DNA of 8,206 bases from DATLFA01 sp039915945 (GTDB lineage: Bacteria > Actinomycetota > Acidimicrobiia > Acidimicrobiales > WLNW01). The position numbers were made by a program, and so were the translations under genes. Positions 4,546 through 8,206 of the stretch are shown here, in pieces. The stretch lies in assembly GCA_039915945.1 (NCBI GenBank), contig JBDSMH010000115.1, positions 1 to 8,206 of the forward strand. The letters are read 5' to 3'. The first letter of the stretch is position 1. Each line of letters starts with the position of its first letter. A model generated the notes under the pieces. The model saw nothing but the letters and a program-made list of their open reading frames with translations. It was not told the DNA's origin and searched no databases.

Positions 4546-6885
4546 GTGGCACACGGGATGGCTGCTCTCGGGCTGATGGCGCGGAGCGTGGTTCGACAGC
4601 GGCTCGGCGCGCTGGTCGGTCTGGCGCTGCTGCTCGCGGTCGGGCTGGGTGGCTCGATTGCGGCGTTCACCGCGGCATGGAGGACGGATCACGCGTATCC
4701 GGACTATCTCGATCGCAACGAGGTGAACGAGCTCGTCGTCAATCCGAGCGTTCTCACCGACCGGGCGATCGAAGTCATCGTCTCCACTCCGGGCGTCGTT
4801 CGCGTCGCGTCGGACTCGATGTTGACGGCCACCGTCGATGCGGGCGCACCTCGCACTCGCAGCCAGATCGACAGTCGGGCCACGCAAGTGCGAGCGTCGA
4901 CAGACGGGCGTTACGTGGACGTCGACCGGCCCGTCGTGCACGCGGGACGGATGATCCGAAGCGGCGCCGAAGCGTTCGTCAGCCTCGAGGCCGCTCACGA
5001 TTTCGGCGTCGAGGTCGGTGACGAGATTCCGCTTTCGTTCTGGATGTCGAGCTACAGCGATGCGCGAGAGCACGACTCGGCCGAGACCGTCGAGCCGATC
5101 GGGACGGTCGCGGTGACCGTCGTTGGCATCGGCGCATTCGCCGACGAAGTGCTCGTGGACGGCCTCTATCCGCGCCAGCGGATCTAGGTCACCGCGGAAG
5201 TCGCGGCGCCCTACGACTGCACTCCCGCTCATCCCACCGCGGGCAACGACCGCTCCCTCGACGAGATCGGTGCAGAGTTGGCGCCGGAAAATTGCGCGTT
5301 GTCGTACCGCTACTTCTCGCTTGACGTGGAAGGCGGCGACGCTGGCGTTGCTCGAGTGGTCGATGAACTCATGACTCGTTTCGATGCAGAAAACGAGTTG
5401 CTGCCGGAAGTGCTTCTGGCGCAGGACGTCAGCTTCACCGTGATCCCCGCAACGCTCGCGCTGGCGGTGCTCGCGACGTTCCGATTCGCGCGGCGATCAC
5501 AAACCGATGCCGATGGCTGGCGGCACCTTGGTGCGACGCGCAGCGTGGTGGTCGCGGCACTCGGCCTCCCCGTAGTCATCGCCGTGCTCGCCGGCCTGGC
5601 GGGTGCAGTGGTCGTCGGCTGGTGCGCGTCGGGCATCGGCCCCGTTGCGAGTGCACGAACGGTGCAGCCCGAGAACCATCTCGGCCTTCCTGCCTCGGTC
5701 GTCGTTGCGGTGACTGCGGCTTCGATGCTCGTGCTCTTCGCGGGTGTCCTCGCTTCCGCGCTGATTGCCGCGCGCCGCACGATGACCCCGGGTGCATCGC
5801 GACCGTCGCGAATCGGGACTCTCGCCTCGCGAATCAGTCATGTGCCGATGGCCCTCGGCGTGCGCTCGGCGATCGGGAGCACCGGTGACCTTGCGTTGGT
5901 GGCGGGCGCGATCGCGGCGGTCGCCGCGGTCGTCGCGTCGGTCATCTTCAGCACGAACCTGTCGACGCTCGTGGCGCAGCCGGACCGCTTCGGTTGGCCC
6001 TATGACGCCGCGGTGGTTGTCGGTTTTGGCTACGGCGGTGCCGACCGCGAGCGCGTCGCCGAGGCGCTCGATCGGCCGGAGGTCGAACGGTGGGGTGTCG
6101 CGGCGCTCGGCAACGCGACGATCGAGGACGTGACGGTGCCGATCGTCGCGTCCCGATCGGGTTTTGCCGATCTGCCCCTCCCGTTGGTCGAGGGCGCACT
6201 TCCGACTGGCCGCGACGAGTTGGTGCTCGGCACCGGCGCGCTCTTGTCGTCGGGGCTCCTCGACACGATCGTCTCGGCCGCCGAAGAAACAGCCGGCGTG
6301 CCTGCCGGTACGTTCGCCGACGGCAGCGAGTCGTTCGTGGTGATCGACCTTCGCGACGGTGTCGACGCCGCCGCCTTCTTGGCCAGCATCGATGACGATC
6401 TCGGCCAGTGGTCGCTCGACGGATACTTCCCGTTCCTGCACGCGGACCCCGTTCGCCCGGCGCAGATAGCAGACGGCGCGGCGATGCGGTCGGCGCCGGT
6501 GTGGCTAGCGGTGTTCATCAGCGCGGCGATGGGGGTGGGGCTCGCGTTGGCCGTTGGCCTGGCTGCTCGCAACCGTCGTCGCGAGCTGGCGGTGCTGCGC
6601 ACGCTCCGTGCCACCAGCGCGCAGCTCGGGGCGACCGTGCACTGGCAGGCGCTCACGGTCGTGGGTGTCGGGCTCGTGGTCGGGACACCGGTCGGTCTGT
6701 TGCTCGGAACGATCACGTGGCGTGGGTTCGCGGGCGGACTCGGTATCGCTGACGCGCTGATCGTTCCCACGCTGTGGATCGGCACGGTGGTGGTCGGGGC
6801 CATCGTGCTGGCGCTGCTGGCGAGTGCCGGGCCCAGCCGCTACGCGTCGCGCGTCGCGCCTTCGACGGTGCTGCGCGAGCAGTAG
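4546..6885 (+). pseudogene. FtsX-like ABC transporter permease (two-domain), split by in-frame TAG
   Basis: Read through one stop, this is a 779-residue permease of the FtsX/MacB-type class, which couples to a separate ATPase and acts in export or envelope processes. Predicted helices are at about residues 21-43, 296-313, 335-361, 383-408, 448-469, 652-673, 701-722 and 741-761. Large outer-face domains lie between 44-295 and 470-650. Each half has an FtsX core, the second with RNRRRELAVLRTLRATSAQL and a closing SRVAPSTVLREQ. The TAG at 5185-5187 (codon 214) interrupts ...LYPRQRI*VTAEVAAPYDC..., which is smooth coding sequence on both sides; a TTG to TAG change would explain it. The start is GTG at 4546, with ATG 4558 as an alternative. 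No ATPase gene is adjacent. TAG is a normal stop elsewhere here (trmD, and this gene's own end), so recoding is unlikely. A sequencing error cannot be excluded. Confidence 0.8.
5278..6885 (+). CDS. C-terminal part of the split permease, possible separate ORF
   Basis: If the TAG at 5185-5187 is real, the next plausible start in frame is TTG at 5278 with only a weak GAG-type site before it. It would give a 535-residue protein holding seven of the eight predicted helices, including both complete FtsX cores, but lacking the first helix and most of the first outer domain. The coding frame is already good from 5188 on. I see it as the remainder of one gene, not as a gene of its own; an automatic annotation would list it separately. 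Confidence 0.45.
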   Translation: MAPENCALSYRYFSLDVEGGDAGVARVVDELMTRFDAENELLPEVLLAQDVSFTVIPATLALAVLATFRFARRSQTDADGWRHLGATRSVVVAALGLPVVIAVLAGLAGAVVVGWCASGIGPVASARTVQPENHLGLPASVVVAVTAASMLVLFAGVLASALIAARRTMTPGASRPSRIGTLASRISHVPMALGVRSAIGSTGDLALVAGAIAAVAAVVASVIFSTNLSTLVAQPDRFGWPYDAAVVVGFGYGGADRERVAEALDRPEVERWGVAALGNATIEDVTVPIVASRSGFADLPLPLVEGALPTGRDELVLGTGALLSSGLLDTIVSAAEETAGVPAGTFADGSESFVVIDLRDGVDAAAFLASIDDDLGQWSLDGYFPFLHADPVRPAQIADGAAMRSAPVWLAVFISAAMGVGLALAVGLAARNRRRELAVLRTLRATSAQLGATVHWQALTVVGVGLVVGTPVGLLLGTITWRGFAGGLGIADALIVPTLWIGTVVVGAIVLALLASAGPSRYASRVAPSTVLREQ

Positions 6886-6891
6886 CTCGCG
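6874..6891 (+). terminator. Short hairpin over the permease stop codon
   Basis: CGCGAGC (6874-6880) and GCTCGCG (6885-6891) form a perfect 7-bp stem with an AGTA loop, with the TAG stop (6883-6885) in the loop and second arm. There is no T-run after it. It could be a weak terminator of the U-less kind or chance in GC-rich DNA. Confidence 0.35.
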
Positions 6892-6937
6892 AGCTCGTTG
6901 GACCCTACGACCAACCCTAAATGTCACAGGCCCTCGT

Positions 6938-7023
6938 TAGAGTCGGGACACGCTCAACGAGCGCGTATGGGTGGCAGTAGCCATCGTTGCCCTTCTCTTT
7001 CGATCCTTCGAGAACGAAAGGGC
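6938..7023 (+). promoter_or_regulatory. comM upstream region: possible -10 (TAGAGT) and a hairpin around the ribosome binding site
   Basis: TAGAGT (6938-6943) fits the TAnnnT pattern but has no good -35 partner. AAAGG (7017-7021), 7 nt before the comM GTG, is the likely ribosome binding site. It can pair with upstream sequence: CTTTCG (6997-7002) with CGAAAG (7015-7020), or GCCCTT (6989-6994) with AAGGGC (7018-7023). This could limit comM translation, but such short pairings also arise by chance. The rest of the 143-nt gap shows no gene. Confidence 0.25.
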
Positions 7024-7028
7024 CTCTT

Positions 7029-7910
7029 GTGCTCGCGTTCGTTTCATCGGCGTCGTTGCTCGGCGTCGAAGGCCACCGTGTCACCGTCGAAGTGCACGCC
7101 TCCAGCGGATTACCGTCCTACACGATCGTGGGGCTGCCCGATGCTTCGTGTCGCGAGTCGCGCGACCGTGTGCGGGCCGCACTCTTGTCGAGTGAGCAGC
7201 AGTGGCCGCAGTGCCGGCTCACCGTCAATCTCGCGCCGACCGGCTTGCCCAAAGCAGGTGCCGGTCTCGATCTCGCGATCGCGATCGGCATCCTTGCCGC
7301 CACCGACAAGCTCCCATCCGAGCGGCTCGTCGATCATGCGTTCATCGGCGAGCTCGGCCTCGACGGTTCGATTCGCGCGGTGGCCGGTGCGTTGCCACTC
7401 GTCGGCGCACTCGACTGCGCGACGGTCGTCGTGCCCATGCTCTGCCTCGACGAAGCGCGTGTGGTCGGTCGCTGTCAGGTCATCGGGGCGCGAACGTTGC
7501 GCGATGTCATCGATGCGCTCACCGATCTGGCACCGTGGCCCGCGCAGCCGCCACCGGTAGCTACGGCCGAAGCCCATGCGTTGCCCGACTTGCGAGAGGT
7601 ACGCGGCCAACCGCTGGCACGCAAAGCGCTCGAAGTCGCTGCAGCGGGCGGTCACCACCTTTTGATGGTGGGGCCGCCGGGCGCAGGCAAGACCATGCTC
7701 GCCCGCCGTCTGCCCGGCTTGTTGCCGCGGCTCGACGCCGGTCAATCGATCGAGGTGTCGTGCATTCATTCGGCCGCGGGGTTGCCGCTACCCGATCGCG
7801 GCCTCGTGAGCAGTCCGCCGTTTCGCGCGCCGCACCACAGTGCGTCGACCGTGTCGCTCGTCGGTGGCGGCACGTTGTCGTTGCGGCCGGGTGAGATCTC
7901 GATCGCGCAA
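7029..7910 (+). pseudogene. comM: ComM/YifB Mg-chelatase-family AAA+ protein, 5' part, interrupted by an integrated element
   Basis: ComM is a ring-forming helicase that extends heteroduplex DNA during natural transformation. The first ~293 residues are here. The N-terminal ChlI-like domain has SGLPSYTIVGLPDASCRESR and LTVNLAPTGLPKAGAGLDLA. The AAA+ part has Walker A GPPGAGKT at residues 215-222, then PFRAPHHSAS and GGGTLSLRPGEISIA. In intact homologues GEISLAH runs into a Walker B segment of the form LFLDELGEF. Here the sequence leaves the family right after GEISIAQ (about 7899-7910) and enters a recombinase gene. The remaining ~200 residues, with Walker B and the C-terminal domain, are missing from this side. 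The start is GTG at 7029 behind AAAGG, giving the usual MLAxxxSAxLLGV-like N-terminus. The frame stays open through the junction into the recombinase. Without Walker B this fragment should lack ATPase activity. Confidence 0.92.
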
Positions 7911-7931
7911 GAGAGTGTTACAGTATGTTTC
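7893..7931. other. Predicted attL junction (comM/element hybrid site)
   Basis: The left half (to about 7907) is comM coding sequence and contains the palindromes GAGATCTC (7893-7900) and CGATCG (7900-7905). The right half is element sequence just before the recombinase ATG. Serine integrases recombine at a 2-nt core within short imperfect dyads, and the hybrid left site normally lies beside the integrase gene. The exact core cannot be fixed without the attR end or an uninterrupted comM from a close relative. Confidence 0.5.
7919..7924 (+). promoter_or_regulatory. Possible -10 element of the recombinase gene (TACAGT)
   Basis: TACAGT fits TAnnnT and ends 7 nt before the ATG at 7932, the spacing expected for a leaderless transcript starting on that ATG. 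The gene has no well-placed ribosome binding site (the purine run AAGAGAG at 7909-7915 is 16 nt away), which agrees with leaderless expression. The -35 position (around 7896-7901) would fall in comM sequence and matches poorly. Confidence 0.3.
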
Positions 7932-8206
7932 ATGAGCGATAAGGCGACGACGACCGCTATCTACTGCCGGATCTCACGGGATACCGAGGGGCTCGGGCTA
8001 GGCGTTTCGCGGCAGGAGCTCGCGTCTCGGGATCTGGCGGACAAGCGGGGCTTGGCCGTGGTCGACGTGTTCACCGACAACGACATCTCGGCGACCAGAG
8101 GCAAGCGGAGACCGGGCTTCGAGGCGATGCTGACCGCCGCCACGGAGGGAGCATTCGACACAATCATCGCTTGGCACGTCGACCGGATCACCCGCAACCC
8201 ACGGGA
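7932..8206 (+). CDS. Serine site-specific recombinase (resolvase/integrase family), 3' end beyond window
   Basis: The 91 visible residues are the N-terminal catalytic domain of a serine recombinase. The nucleophile is Ser15 in AIYCRISRDTEG, with Arg13 two residues before it. RQELASRDLADKRG, the strand VVDVFTDNDISATRGKRRPG, FEAMLTAATEGAFDTIIAWH, and the conserved DRITR with D84, R85 and R88 follow in the normal order. The style (GLGVSRQ, DNDISA...GK, HVDRITRNP) is that of actinobacterial large serine integrases rather than small resolvases, but the DNA-binding and coiled-coil parts that would prove this are outside the window. The ATG at 7932 gives the standard family N-terminus. The reading frame is the same as that of the comM fragment with no stop between, so a ComM-recombinase fusion could be made if translation continues from comM. 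Confidence 0.93.
   Translation, partial: MSDKATTTAIYCRISRDTEGLGLGVSRQELASRDLADKRGLAVVDVFTDNDISATRGKRRPGFEAMLTAATEGAFDTIIAWHVDRITRNPR

Larger units (their letters stand above)
7899..8206 (+). mobile_element. Left end of an integrated element inserted in comM, continues past the window
   Basis: The boundary is inferred from where the ComM protein similarity stops and a serine recombinase gene begins. It lies somewhere within 7899-7910, since GAGATCTCG (7893-7901) still encodes the conserved GEIS. The short stretch 7911-7937 is more AT-rich than the surroundings. An integrase gene reading inward from the junction is the usual arrangement for phages and integrative elements with serine integrases. 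The right end, attR and the cargo are outside the window, so the type and size of the element cannot be told. Confidence 0.75.

Noticed and set aside
4428..4670. N-terminal extension of yraN to position 4670
   Set aside because: The extra 81 residues do not resemble the YraN family and overlap the permease coding region; the family N-terminus begins near 4415-4427.
5185..5187. TAG as a recoded (amber-suppressed) codon
   Set aside because: trmD and the permease itself end with TAG, and no special amino-acid context such as a pyrrolysine enzyme is visible.
5497..6441. Minus-strand ORF (314 codons) opposite the permease
   Set aside because: Low-complexity Arg/Asp/His sequence caused by the codon bias of the permease on the other strand; no motifs and no start context.
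7899..8206. A natural two-domain ComM-recombinase gene fusion rather than an insertion
   Set aside because: ComM breaks off in mid-domain before Walker B, and the recombinase has its own Met and complete standard N-terminus, which is what site-specific insertion produces.

Overview
The window is high-GC bacterial DNA with frequent GTG and TTG starts and short overlapping genes. The gene order rpsP - KH-domain gene - rimM - trmD ... rplS ... yraN - comM is typical of Actinobacteria. The small-gene content after rplS makes me lean towards Acidimicrobiia, but that is inference; no rRNA or other firm taxonomic marker is present.

Positions 1-1763 hold a tight ribosome and tRNA-maturation operon: the 3' part of rpsP (S16), then a KhpA-like RNA-binding protein, rimM and trmD. 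Each stop codon overlaps the next start by 3 nt, so translation is probably coupled. A GH51 alpha-L-arabinofuranosidase-like gene (1771-3199) follows 7 nt later. It has both catalytic glutamates but appears frameshifted at a C4 run near its C-terminus. The unshifted frame runs on, without a stop, through a repeat/hairpin block (3199-3296) into rplS, giving a false 650-residue 'glycosidase-L19' ORF. The real rplS (L19) begins at 3376 behind a good ribosome binding site and a leader that can form two competing hairpins.

Positions 3725-4427 hold a tiny one-pass membrane protein, a small Cys/His (zinc-ribbon-like) protein, and yraN on the minus strand. The lepB and rnhB genes commonly found here in actinobacteria are absent. 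Positions 4546-6885 hold a two-domain FtsX-type ABC transporter permease split by an in-frame TAG.

Positions 7029-8206 hold the most interesting part. The gene comM (yifB; Mg-chelatase-family AAA+ protein acting in natural transformation) is cut after the conserved GEIS motif, before its Walker B segment. A serine recombinase gene starts about 25 nt later, in the same frame with no stop between, and runs off the window. This looks like the left end (attL) of an integrated phage or integrative element whose integrase targets comM. The rest of the element and the 3' half of comM should lie to the right of the window.
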